64,000 nt of DNA from the NCBI GenBank assembly GCA_032622095.1, contig CP136069.1:167890394-167954393 (forward strand), read 5' to 3'. A program made the translations under genes and the position numbers. Of the stretch, positions 21,371 to 31,749 are shown piece by piece; the stretch's first letter is position 1; the number at the start of each line of letters is the position of its first letter. The DNA comes from Siphonodentalium dalli (taxonomy: Eukaryota; Mollusca; Scaphopoda; Gadilida; Siphonodentaliidae). The notes under the pieces were generated by a model, which had not been told where the DNA came from, did no database searches, and was given only the letters and a program-made list of their open reading frames with translations.

Positions 21371-21812
21371 AAAATAGATCACATTTATGGCAATTTTATG
21401 CTAAAGCGCAAATATATTATTAGACACATATTTTTTGCGCTTGAGCGCAATTGATTTACACTAATAAATAATATATTTGAAAAGGCTGTCTCCCATGCGA
21501 TTCCCTCTAAACTCAAATTTACTCTGGCAATAAGACATCAATCAAACATCGGTTTAGACTCCCCCATATACTATGAGATGGACTCAAGTATTCAGACAGA
21601 GGAAATCAGTTGGAGTTCAAATAGGTATTTATTAAGCATTATTCATTTTAATTATGCTTAAGTGTAAATGAGTTCCGCGCTTAAGCGTAAATGAAGTACA
21701 GTTAAACGTAATTCATATACACTCTCATTGAACTCCCCTCACGCTGAAATGGATGCAACCGCATTACTAATGCCAGTAACCTACATCAGGTTATACCAAT
21801 ACACATGAGGTA

Positions 21813-22161
21813 TATGGGGAGCCAAATTAACATTTAATAAATAATAGAGCTTAAGCGATATAATTGAGCTTAAACGATATAATAAGGGAAGATATAATTG
21901 CGATTAAGTTCAATAAGGAAATATCTAATTGCGCTTAGCAAAATAAGGAATATCTTATTGCACTTAAGCACAAAAAGGAATATCATATTGCACTTAAGCG
22001 CAATAAGGAATCTCTAAGCGCAATAAGGAATATTCTTATTTCGCTTAAGCGCGATAAGAAATATTCTTATGCACTTAAGTGTAATTAGAGATTCCTTGAT
22101 TGGGGGGGGGGGGGGGCTTTAGCTCAATTATTTATTAAATGTTAATTTGGCTTCCTCCCAT
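21813..22161. mobile_element. 349-bp related element with GGGGAGCCAAATTAAC termini
   Basis: ATGGGGAGCCAAATTAACAT at 21814 pairs with the complement ending GGCTTCCTCCCAT at about 22161, over roughly 35 bases including TTAATAAATAAT. The interior alternates GCACTTAAGCGCAATAAGGA-type units (about 25 bases) with a G16 tract at about 22103-22118. Confidence 0.7.
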
Positions 22162-22296
22162 AGAGGTGAGATAGCTGATGAACCCAATTACACTTAAGCG
22201 TAATTCTAATGTATTACGCTTATCGTAAGTTAATTATGCTTAAGCGTAAATAATTTACGCTTAAGTGTAATTAGCTACTATAAAGTGAATCTGGGA

Positions 22297-24060
22297 TAAG
22301 GGGAGTACTCTAAATTGTTCTTTACACCAGCTGTTTCTACCAATTAAAAAGAATTCTCATTTATTTTGAAACTAATGAAAGACAACAGTATAATTTTTTA
22401 CTGGTAATATTCATTATAAACTTGTACAAATCTGAAAACAAAACAAAATTTTATATTTAAGAAATTTAGAGTTCACTCTCTTACAGCAGCGACCACTATG
22501 CCAGGAAGACCAATCGATCTAGTTCAGCCCGATTGGGCTATTATAATAATTTATAGATCGATCGGTGGTTCACTTTCTGCATTTCAAATATTGCTAATAA
22601 TTTCCATTTACAGAAGTCAATAATGCCATTGCAGATAACTTCATCTTAAATTCGACCAAATATGTTGACGTTTGATAAGAAACGCAGGAATTCCCCGATT
22701 TGTTTATTTTCAATCGATGAGAAGCATGACCACCTGGATCAGTTCGGAGCTGTGCCAATCGTATTTTGCATGCTGTGAATACCCATTCACGCCTAAATTT
22801 GCAAACAATCCATATATAACATATACACAGTGTGTACACTTTGTTAGTTGCCAATTAATTCTCGATATTTCAATTAGAAAACATGAGATATCGATGCAAA
22901 AATCAAGACATTATCTAGTTGGTGTTTTGTTGAATCTACTTTCGGTTATCGACATGCCGGCTATTGTTTTGGCTGTTCTGTCAACCGTGTGTGCCAGCCG
23001 ATCGTCGTTTTTCGGGCGGTTCCGATATATACGTGATGGCAGTTGTCAGATCAGCGTAGCAAGGGAACTGAACAATACCGTGCAGTTTGTGGCTAGGATC
23101 TATGATATGATATAGGAAGAATAACTCTAAATTCTTGTAACGTCAGAATAATGTTGAGTTACACTCTTGGAGAAACAACATTGACAGTTTACCGACATCA
23201 CGACATAGTAACGATAATTAGATTATTGTTCATAAGAACTGGATACGGTTTAACACATCCCCTTGAGGTGATACTGATATATCATACTTTCCAACTGGTT
23301 AGATCATTCCTTAATAAATAAACTTAATACTCCCTGACGCCCCAAAAGCAATTTTTTCCGCAACTGAAAACATGTTTCCCTCTCTTTCTTTTTATTCTTA
23401 CAACTTATGAATAATGTTAACACAGTGTAATCGATTGACATACACAAGATTTGCATGGATGGGTGTGTACTAAAATTTAGTTTTCAAACCATTTATGTCA
23501 GGAAGTGGTAAACCTGCCGGACATTTCATATTTTCAACATTTGTTCAAATGTAATTAGTGTACAACAGATATATAGCAAGGGAATCACCAAAATGTACAA
23601 TTAATAAATGCTTAATTTTCATATGTATTATGCTATGTGATAGCAAGAAAATAAATGTTCAACATTATACAAGTTGATAGCTCAAGTCAAGCATATTACA
23701 AAGAATACTATACCATTAAGTATGATTAAGTGGTGAAATGCTGCTTCTTGTTAGTCAGCATGCTCCAATGTCAATTGTTATTCATATCAACTATCAGTGT
23801 TATATGTACACAACATATAATGGGATGCTATACATGGCATCTTATTGTATTAAAGAAAAGCACATACCGCTAGATACCAATTCAGATATCATTAGTGTAT
23901 GTTTGTGGCAATATATTCAGTGTATTGTTTGTTTTCTCTCTTAAATTCTTGTTTTCGTACTACTAAGGTCTGGGTGTCAAACATGGCTGAAAAACTTTTC
24001 AAAAACGGAGAAAATAAATTGGGTTAAAATGTAGGTGGGTCCCAGAAATCGTCAAAAGCA
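22297..24060. other. Mostly non-coding stretch with one weak ORF
   Basis: The longest frame (22672-23115, plus, 147 codons) contains a hydrophobic LVGVLLNLLSVIDMPAIVLA segment, but no family is recognised and it overlaps an equally open minus frame (22594-22854). I treat both as unsupported. A small inverted repeat ATCGATCT...AGATCGAT surrounds 22515-22560. Confidence 0.35.
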
Positions 24061-24077
24061 AAACGTGATAATACGTG

Positions 24078-24285
24078 CCGACACCCCTGACACCCCTGGC
24101 CGACACCTCCTGACACCCTGACACCCCTGGCCGACACCCCTGACACCCCAGCCCGACACCTCCTGACACCCCTGACACCCCTGGCCGACACATACTGACA
24201 CCCTGACACCCCTGACACCCCTGCCCGACACCTCCTGACACCCCTGACACCCCTGCCCGACACCTACTGACACCCCTGCCTAAGG
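24078..24285. repeat. C-rich minisatellite (CCTGACACC / GCCGACACC)
   Basis: About 200 bases built of 9-12-base words CCTGACACCC, CTGGCCGACACC and CTGCCCGACACC in irregular order. On the minus strand the overlapping frames give Gly/Val/Ser/Cys/Gln-rich repeats, which are not genes. It is strand-asymmetric: one strand is almost without G outside GG/CCG words. Confidence 0.9.
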
Positions 24286-24345
24286 TTGAAATAATGTCCA
24301 ACAAATTGCCATGTCAGTCGCGGTTTGAATGAAGAAACGACATTT

Positions 24346-24348
<3 letters not shown>

Positions 24349-24411
<63 letters not shown>
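24349..24411. repeat. (TA)n microsatellite
   Basis: About 30 uninterrupted TA dinucleotides following TTTACTATA. Such a tract can extrude as a cruciform and is prone to length error in assembly. Confidence 0.95.
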
Positions 24412-24415
<4 letters not shown>

Positions 24416-24734
24416 TGGAGTCTCAAACTATCGGACCAATATCAACCTGTTTTCACTATGACATTTACAACTACTGTTGATTTCTAACCGATAAACATTT
24501 TTGAGATGCCCCTATCCTATGGGGCGATTACATTCCTAAGGCATTTGATTACAATACAAATACTTTTTTCAAGTTGATTTATTTGATTACAAATACTTCC
24601 TATTCCTACAGAATGTGTAGATTGAATAAAGAATGAAACACGTTTATTTATTATCAAATTCAAAACATGAAGTACTCAAACATTAACGTACTTGACATAA
24701 ACCGTCCTCTGGCACATATGATAGTATACATTGA
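24412..24734. other. Spacer with no supported feature
   Basis: No gene, RNA or repeat recognised between the TA tract and the second MITE copy. Confidence 0.4.
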
Positions 24735-25262
24735 CATAAGATACGAGCGGTGTTGGCGGTGGGTATGCTGTTAAAATATTCACCTCCGTAAAAAAACCCC
24801 ATAAACAGAAAGAATGGTAAAATATAGACATACCTTGTTCTTACACCAATCCGAAATATGGCATAAACAGTATGTTATTGTCAAATGTTTTCCTTTGTTA
24901 TGTAAACAAAAGCAAAAAAGGTTACAGAACCTGGCTTTTGTTTAAATCCGGATATGGTAAACGTAAAGAGCGTTATGTGTTACTGTTTTCCTGATATGGA
25001 AATAATAAAGAGCGTTTATATTATTTGTGTGTGATCAACCAATATAATTGCGCTGTGTTATGTAAACAGAAGCAAAACTTCTGGAACACGAGCAGGCTCT
25101 TGTTTACCTACACCATCGTACGTCTTGACAATATACTATTTGCGCGCTGATTATGTTTGGCATGTGAACAAAACTATATATATTTAATATTCCTTCTGTT
25201 GATGGCGATTTGAACAAATATGAACATTTCTGCAACGAACGCCGCCCGTGCCTTTAACGAAT
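24735..25262. mobile_element. MITE family 'CGGGCGGCGTT', copy 2
   Basis: Matches copy 1 (14700-15233) throughout: GGTGGGTATGCTGTTAAAAT, CATAAACAGAAA, ACATACCTTGTTCTTA, CACGAGCAGG, and the right end GAACGCCGCCCGTGCC. The left terminus is slightly decayed (ACGAGCGGTGTTGG). Small deletions distinguish the copies. It is non-coding. Confidence 0.85.
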
Positions 25263-25470
25263 ATATTAATATTATCATTTGACATAGTGTGTTTGATATT
25301 AAAAAGAGACATATTAGGCCAATACAAATAAATTGCTAGATTTACATCCAATTTTTTCAGAAAACTGGGGTGGGAGGGCGAATTTTATTTTTTATGTTTT
25401 ATTCTTCCTAACATAAATGGTCATGGAGAGTTATAGACGGGAGCTTCCTGATTATTTCGAAAACCCTGTG

Positions 25471-25537
25471 CCAATGCATTCTCTTATATATGCGAGTCGC
25501 CCATAGGGCGCCTCGCATATATAAGAGAATGCATTGG
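25471..25537. repeat. Near-perfect 67-nt hairpin
   Basis: CCAATGCATTCTCTTATATA (arm 25471-25495) pairs exactly with 25513-25537, and the inner part CGCCC-ATA-GGGCG closes the loop. A third copy of the left arm (GCATTCTCTTATATATGCGA) sits at about 25572-25591, followed by its own small stem CTCCCTTTGGGAG. Confidence 0.9.
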
Positions 25538-25914
25538 CCTAACAATATTTACCTTGATATTGTAAGCCAGTGCATTCTCTTATATATGCGATGCTCCCTT
25601 TGGGAGAGATTAAAAAATTGAGGAGGGGACTAAAAATAGGGTCGGGAGGGGATGTAAATCAAGCAATATTTTTATATTGTCCTAAAATATAGTCAACCCC
25701 AACATTAAAACTTAAAAAATTGAACGCAAGCCCTGTCGTATGTGTTAGGTATAAGTTGTGAGTCTTCGACACAACTAGGCTAATGGAAGTTTTTGTATCA
25801 TTTGGTTGGACATGGATCAACGGCATTCAATTGCATTGCATAGTGTTTCAAGTACGGATTGTTACTTATGCCACACTGGAAAGAATGAAATGTAATTCAT
25901 CCTCAACAATGTTC

Positions 25915-26360
25915 CTATACATCGAAAAACACACATAAGCGCGCGTTCATGCAAATCCTCTCTCTCTCTCTCTTCCACCTGCCAGTTTCAACACGCAATG
26001 GTAATATTCCACATCTCAACTGTGTCGTTACAGAACTTTCATGTTTGGAAATAATAGAAATATTTACATACAGGTAGGTGTAATATCTACATTTAATATA
26101 TTTATACAGGCTGGGCTTCGTGAAGCTGTCTACATCGTTCAACCATTTACCCTGGTTTTATATCATTGAGGTTTTTCTCACAAGTGAGTAAATCTTCAGT
26201 CAATTGAGTGTCATACACATGAATTTCTTGACAAAGAGAGATTAACTTCATCATAACACCGTCCAACTAACGATACGACCAATTCCCAGTTCTCATTTAA
26301 CTATTGATTGTGCAAGTCGTTCGGAGTCCATTCGAATAAGAATATTCCAAACTTCAAACA
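25915..26360 (-). pseudogene. LINE X, C-terminal region, degenerate
   Basis: Minus-strand pieces read VWNILIRMDSERLAQSIV (about 26340-26290) and, nearer the 3' end, SVTTQLRCGILPLRVETGRW. I recognise the latter as the 'LAQ-RCGILPL-IETGR' block after the RT in a family of invertebrate LINEs, preceding a zinc-knuckle-like cysteine region. The sequence after ETGR becomes a CT-rich tract (25957-25975) and decays. It continues the RT piece at 27215-27740. The two are separated by an inserted LINE 3' end in the opposite orientation. Confidence 0.65.
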
Positions 26361-27212
26361 TTCTAGTGGCGCCTGACACAAGAAGGACCCATAAGGACAC
26401 CAGACTCCACTTGAGATTTTTCTATAGAAATTGTACAGATGGAAGCTTTTCGGGAGGACTCCATCTGGTTTTGTTGCAGATATTGTATCAATTCTTGTTA
26501 GGTATGATCTACACTTTCATTTGGACACATTCCTGGAAACCGGAACGTTCCCGCCGAAATCCTCATGGAAGAAGTTGGTGAAGACCACTGCCCAAGGCGC
26601 GTACAAGATTGAATGGATGCGCGACGTCTATGCGGATGAGACTTTGCATTTGGCTCACTTTGTACACAGCGATCCTCTTTCAGTGTGGACTGTTTGGCGT
26701 TTGCTAAAGAACCATCCGTCGTTTTCTCGACAACTTAGAAACTTAGCGCTCTTGCTAAATAAAACAACTTACCAAAATAGACTAACGTGCTTTTCCTGTG
26801 GTCAGTGTTATGACAGCGAGCTGGGCCATGTATTGTTCTCGTGTAATGCAACGACTATACACTCTATGCGATATAGATATTGGGAACACATTGTGAACAC
26901 TTACGGAACGGAAACTTTCTTGTTTATGGATAGACTCACCGAAACAGCACTACAAGCTTCATTCTCGGCAGCAACAATATTCTAATGACAAGTGTTATTG
27001 CGCTACACCGAGACGCAATTGTTATTGACACTGCCGTTTTCCTCTTCCCAATGTGTACTATGGTTAAAGGGATAATCACGCCGACATGAGTTTGAATGAT
27101 AACATAATATTGTATTGTAATATATGTATAGTTGTATAGTATGTAACACCAAACTGTAATATATTCACTAATGCTCTCCGACAAGGGAGGTCAATAAAGT
27201 AAAGTATAAAGT
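26361..27212 (+). pseudogene. LINE Y, 5'-truncated 3' end (ORF tail 26431-26985)
   Basis: An open frame of 184 codons holds GFVADIVSILVRYDLHFHLD, then FPPKSSWKKLVKT, WMRDVYADETL and CFSCGQCYDSELGHVLFSC. The last is a C-x2-C...H-x4-C zinc-binding pattern typical of the C-terminus of non-LTR retrotransposon ORF2 proteins, likely a nucleic-acid contact. A 3' untranslated region follows and ends AATAAAGTAAAGTATAAAGT at about 27192-27211, like a LINE 3' tail. The 5' truncation is as expected for target-primed insertion. The frame from 26431 is open to the stop, so this copy is younger than LINE X, into which it is inserted. It cannot act alone because EN and RT are missing. Confidence 0.7.
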
Positions 27213-27214
27213 AT

Positions 27215-27740
27215 ATATTGCTCAATTCAACGATGTGTTTGGCGCAAACCTATAATGCACCCCTACATAGAATAGCTGGGCTATGTTCTTAACACCGCGT
27301 CTGTATATAAAGTTTCGATGGCCCAAAACTCCGCTATAGTAATCTCGATTAGGCACAACACAAGCATCATATAGTTTTGAGAAAGTGTTGAACCCAAGCG
27401 AATTTAATGCACGGGATCTCGATATCAGAGCTCCAAAAGCTCGTCCACAAGATTTAGCATGGCTCTCTACACACGCATGCGCCAAAATTATGCACTCTTA
27501 ATACACGTGTTTCTTCATTTAGTACTACCCCGATATACTAATAGTTCTCGGCGTACTCAATGTCATCGGCCACTATTCGTATAATAAGAAGTCACTACGT
27601 GCTCGGTTAAGCTTACGGAAGTGAATGTTAGTTACAATCTTATCCACACGTACATTTGTAGTCTCCATTCTATGTCGTCATAAAATCACCTCCGGCAACA
27701 ATTGAGATAATGCTGCGCAGAGGTCTCATTTGTCTACACA
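27215..27740 (-). pseudogene. LINE X, reverse transcriptase thumb region, degenerate
   Basis: The minus strand reads, with frame changes, IVTNIHFRKLNRARSDF (about 27650-27600), YIGVVLNE (about 27530), then an 87-codon open stretch with GRAFGALISRSRALNSLGFN, TFSKLYDACVVP and GVHYRFAPN. This is the K-T-x-I-x-x-F ... YLGV ... 'TKLYD-CV-P-LDY-S-VWG' ... GVHKFAPN sequence following the catalytic core in invertebrate LINEs. Frame breaks mark it as dead. The 3' continuation resumes at about 26360 past the inserted LINE Y. Confidence 0.75.
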
Positions 27741-28111
27741 TTAACTCTTGGACTGAAGTATATCAGTACATACATTGGCTGTTTTTCGGTATATTTCAAT
27801 TTACATTGGTTTATCAATAGCCGCATGAGTTGTGTCTACTCAACTGATGCAACTTTAATTTATGAGTCTGTAGTTGGTTGCTTCGAAGTCTCAATTGTTA
27901 TCGGAAGTGATGCTATGACGTAACATAATTAAAAATTAAACGAGGCTTCACCCTTGAAGGTGAAGTTTGATTGTGTATCTATATGAGTAATATAATCACG
28001 GAGGGATCAATTGCCGCCCTTCCCCCCAAAAAAACCTCGCCTCCTAGGCAACTTCAGACACATACATGTACTTCAAAGAATGGCGAAGGAGACTTCTGCC
28101 CAGAGCTATTG
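27741..28111. other. Spacer before assembly gap
   Basis: No supported gene. It may hold further decayed LINE X sequence, but I could not find the YADD box. A short hairpin CTTCACC-CTTGA-AGGTGAAG lies at about 27946. Confidence 0.35.
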
Positions 28112-28211
28112 NNNNNNNNNNNNNNNNNNNNNNNNNNNNNNNNNNNNNNNNNNNNNNNNNNNNNNNNNNNNNNNNNNNNNNNNNNNNNNNNNNNNNNNNN
28201 NNNNNNNNNNN
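28112..28211. other. Assembly gap (100 N)
   Basis: Exactly 100 unknown bases, the usual placeholder for a gap of unknown size. The sequence right of it starts with satellite-related DNA, so missing satellite is likely. Frames running across it are meaningless. Confidence 0.99.
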
Positions 28212-28373
28212 AAAGGGAGATAACTCCACGGGGTAAATGCGGACAATATCCGTTATGAGCCAAAGGCATAGAACTCATTTACCCCAACATACTTACCAAA
28301 CTTGAGTTTTCTAGTACTAATACATTCCGAGATTTGGGCGTTGAAAAATACTGTAGTATAATAATAATAATAA
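28212..28373 (+). repeat. Diverged satellite A relative at the array edge
   Basis: GGGAGATAACTC, TAAATGCGGACAATATCC and an (ATA)n tract occur in the same order as in monomer A (near 31084-31250), but the sequence between is mostly different. This is an older edge monomer or a related dispersed repeat flanking the array. Confidence 0.6.
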
Positions 28374-28406
28374 CTAGAGGGTTAAAATTCTGGCCTGCAG
28401 AATTTT
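28374..28406 (-). promoter_or_regulatory. Helitron-like 3' terminus (hairpin + CTAG), copy 1
   Basis: On the minus strand AAAATTCTG-CAGGC-CAGAATTTT forms a 9-bp stem, followed after 6 bases by CTAG and then T of a (TTA)n tract. Helitrons end in CTRR preceded by a short hairpin, usually 10-12 bases upstream, and insert next to T. The 6-base spacing is shorter than canonical, so the assignment is an inference. Identical structures start the other two B copies at 52277 and 56539. Confidence 0.45.
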
Positions 28407-29439
28407 GATACTTCCATATTAATTCCCCATCCCCGATCACCATCCATAATTCAATCCTCCACCCACCGCTATTCTATCCTTACCCATAAACCGCTTCATA
28501 GCCCTGATATTTCAATAAGAACAACCTTAGTCGTAGCCGATCCATAATCACAACCCTTTCCATAGACATATCTACAGCGCTTAACTCTAACCCAATAAAA
28601 TACCCTGAACATATTCATTACCCTCCTGCAAACCATATCCATAGCATGGATATGTCTTCTGCTGTGTTCGTTATTATAATGTTTCTTCTTATATCATAAC
28701 CCTTTCGATAAGCCTAGTCATACGTATACACGTACCCAAAACCAAATCCTTTGTAAAACTGACACCGTCACAATTTTGACATTCACAATATCCACAACTG
28801 TAACCCAATTTATAAACCACATCATATCCATAACATTAACATTAAACATAACCCTGATCTACACATATATATAATCCTATATTTAATGTATTATATATTC
28901 ATCAGGGTATAAAATATTAAATATTAGTCGAAGAATTCTGACCGGAAATTATTCTATTGATTAATATTTATTTCATTTCGAATATCTACTGGTCTTAAAA
29001 TGTGTGGTTGTTCAGCTAACGAACAATAGTGGTTACTGTTACCAGTGACCAGGTCTGTTCTAAAAATAAATCAATAACTTGTCCCAATTAAACATCTCAT
29101 TTCATAATGAAATATTTGAAATAAATTCAATATGAGCTGATAGAAGTCTTTCTGGACAAGGGTCTTTAATTTATATTTATCATTTTGTATCCACAAAACT
29201 ATTTCAAACTTGTTATTTAAAGAGTTAGTCATAACTGTATACTGTCATCCGGGAGTATTTTTCTACATGATAAGCGAATGCATGTAATATCTATCGGGCA
29301 CTTAATCTTGATTAACTCATTGGGCATTCATTTGAAAAGTTAAACAAATTCACCGAATTTCCACGTGGATAGTACCGACCACATCCAATTTGTTTTATCT
29401 CAATTTCTCCATTTTGTTCTTTGCGAGTTTAACTTGAAG

Positions 29440-30447
29440 TTGCCAAAAAGCCTCGACTAACCGATGCGTGTTCTCCGTTAGACGGATGGCTTTTATACCA
29501 CAGTCAAACTTTCAGGATGTATCTATTGTATACTGATGCAGATGCTCATACATTTCACTCACTCCTTCATTATCCTGCCTGAATTTCGACTTTTGCCATA
29601 TATCGATGTAGGCTGTGTTCCTATGCATGTAGTATGTATTACGCTATATATCGTCGCCACGAGTGAATCGTTTGCTCTAAAACTTAAGAAATCGCACCAG
29701 TGTTGGGCCTTGGTATCCCTTATCACAACCACACGTCAACAAAATTTTATCTCCATATTTGATTTTCCAAGTATTTTTAGACTTTTGGTTTTTGTTGGAA
29801 TTTGCCAATATGTACCCACCTGAACGCGAGTTGTCCGTTAGTCAGGTTGCTCTGTGAGTAGAGGGGTCAAACTTTGGGATATTAACAAAAATATATCAAC
29901 GTACCTGCTCCTGCATTACCTCGCTCCTTCATTAACCCTTTCGGATTTGGCGAGAAAAATAGCTTAGTGATACAGCACTTAAATATACGTGTTAACATTA
30001 TAAAGCCTCGCCACGGGTAAACCTTCTACCTTAGGGCAAATTAAGCAGATATCGATAAGTTGCGCTTGGATACTATCTATCATATCCACTGTTCAAATTT
30101 TTTTTATATCGATGTTTGATTTTTTAGACAATTTTCCCCCTTTGATTTTCGTTGGAAATTGCAAAAAGTCGGAACTCACCGGAAGCTAGCACGCTGTTTG
30201 ATAGTTTACTGTTACAGTAGAGCTGTCAAACTTTGGGGGGCTACCTACGGGATAATGCAGTACCTGCTCCTACATTAACCTTGCTCATCAATTAGCCCGT
30301 TGGATTTGGCGCCAAAAATAAGTCATTTTTATTGTCGATGTCGTAGATTGGTAACGGTTTGGGAAAAAAAATTTAAAATGATATATTCCGGTGCGAATCA
30401 CTCTTCCCATTCGGAAAATGCAACAAAAATATTATACTGCTGGACTT

Positions 30448-30485
<38 letters not shown>

Positions 30486-30641
30486 AAAATCTGCCGTTTA
30501 CATCCGCCACCCGTCAGCCTGGTCTCACCACCCTCGGCCTGGTCTCACCACCCCGACCTGGTATCATTACCCAGCAAGGTTTCGTCGCCTTCCCGGTTAT
30601 GCTTCATCCTCTCCCATGCTCCTTCATTAGCCAAATTATTT
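29440..30641. repeat. ~355-bp degenerate tandem subrepeats inside B
   Basis: Landmarks recur at roughly 355-bp intervals: AAGTTGCCAAAAAGCC (about 29440), GAATTTGCCAATATG (about 29798), GAAATTGCAAAAAGTC (about 30153) and TTTGCAAAATCTGCC (about 30481). Each is followed by GTCAAACTTTxxGG or CTGGTCTCACC, then GCTCCT...CATTA. The fourth unit carries a T35 tract (30449-30483). Equivalent units are in B copies 2 and 3. Confidence 0.7.
30449..30483. repeat. Poly-T tract (T35)
   Basis: Homopolymer preceding GCAAAATCTGCCG. The corresponding tracts in B copies 2 and 3 (about 54347 and 58609) are shorter. Length is likely both mutable and error-prone. Confidence 0.95.
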
Positions 30642-31223
30642 AATTTTCGATGGTCTGTAACTTGGACATTTCTCAACCGATTTACAAAATTCTTTCAGGA
30701 GGATCATTAGTACGTCCTATAGATACACGACAGTAAAAATAGTTGAAATCATCGCAAAAAAAAAATTGCAAATTTTTTGCCCCCACCCAAACCCCAAAAA
30801 TATAAGGCCGTCCCTGTTCAAAACTTTTTTTCGTATCAAGTTGCTAATGATTAACTGCATAGAAGATCTCAAATCTGGATACCTTGCATGCCATAGCCAG
30901 ACACAGGATATGAAATAAATCGAGTTTTGCGAACCATGGGCGACAACTCTGTGGCGAAAGCGCGGACATAAATTGTAATGCATTTACCCAATAGGGCATA
31001 ATGAGGTGTACATATGGTCCATATTTGGAGTCTCTGCTGCTCATACTTTTCGAGATACAGCATCCCCATTTTTTCACAAAAGGGGAGATAACTCTGTAAA
31101 TCAAGGGCGGACAATATCCTATATAGTCTATTGACCTAGAATTAGTATAGGTCTATATACGTACGAAATTCCATATCTCTATATATTGTACTTCCAAAGA
31201 TAAATGAGTTACAAATTTGCTAA

Positions 31224-31255
<32 letters not shown>

Positions 31256-31285
31256 TTGGAAAAAAATAAAAAATTGAATAACAAT

Positions 31286-31313
31286 ATACTTCCATATTAA
31301 AATATGGAAGTAT
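31286..31313. repeat. Palindrome in each A monomer (monomer 1 shown)
   Basis: A perfect 28-base inverted repeat built of ATACTTCCATATT and its complement lies just after the (ATA)n tract. It recurs every 1402 bases through the array and could form a regularly spaced cruciform or a nuclear-protein site. Confidence 0.9.
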
Positions 31314-31749
31314 AATAAGGGAATCGCGCGAAATTGTTTGGTATGTCGATAGTATGGTTTATTGACATTTCTGTGTTCAGTTTGAACGTTCTGGTGTGAC
31401 CTCCACCCATGCCTCGAAATTTGGTGACGTCGATAGAAAAGTCGCCATATCTCGGCCAATTTTTGAGATATCTAGCTAATTTTTGCGTCATTGTGTTCGT
31501 ATTTGATGCCCCTATAATATTTACCTGGGTTTTGGTGAGGTATTGTGCCGATATTTTATAATGTAGGCCAATATGTATGTTGTTCTGTTCATACTTTTCG
31601 AATATTTCTCGCCTCTATCGACATAATACGGCAAGTAGGTAATCGTTTAGAAGTACTAGAAATTCCCCATCGAATGACACCAAACACGTGACGATTGGTT
31701 GAAGGAATTTAAATTCATAGTGCATTTTCTGTAAACTTGAAAAAAATGA

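Larger units (their letters stand above)
20157..22296. mobile_element. Nested inverted-repeat elements saturated with GCTTAAGC palindromes
   Basis: More than 20 exact CTTAAG cores occur in about 2.1 kb, mostly within GCTTAAGCG-like palindromes joined to TAATT or CAAAT arms; one (about 20627-20646) is the 20-bp palindrome ATTTGCGCTTAAGCGCAAAT. A terminal motif of type GGGAGGCCCTTTTCACATTT recurs at 20157, 20447 and 20580 facing right. It recurs in complement near 21346-21369, 21475-21494 and, weakly, 22280-22296 facing left. This implies elements inserted within related elements. No transposase is visible. Confidence 0.7.
28374..30641. repeat. Segment B, copy 1
   Basis: This 2.27 kb segment starts at CTAG after an (ATA)n tract and ends where monomer A begins (AATTTTCGATGG). 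The first third has many CCATAACCCT/CATATCC-like words. The second half contains about four degenerate subrepeats of ~355 bp. Copies 2 and 3 (52277, 56539) are nearly identical to each other and a few percent different from this one, including a local difference near 28650-28690. A conserved 81-95-codon frame (29536-29823 here) is present in all copies but differs at its end, and has no recognised domain. Confidence 0.9.

Noticed and set aside
22672-23115. 147-codon forward frame with a hydrophobic segment
   Set aside because: No recognised family, no splice or polyadenylation context, and an opposing frame is equally open; not called as a gene.
24024-24304. Gly/Val/Ser/Cys-rich minus-strand proteins of 73-101 codons
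   Set aside because: Three overlapping frames of one C-rich minisatellite; codon content follows the repeat.
27971-28278. Frames crossing the N gap
   Set aside because: They are open only because unknown bases are not read as stops.
28400-28900. Interstitial telomere repeat
   Set aside because: ATAACCCT words resemble CCCTAA, but there are no consecutive hexamer units, so a telomeric origin is not supported.
30446-30710. Poly-Phe-containing frames over the T tract
   Set aside because: Phe runs come from the T35 homopolymer; tract length differs between B copies and changes the frame.
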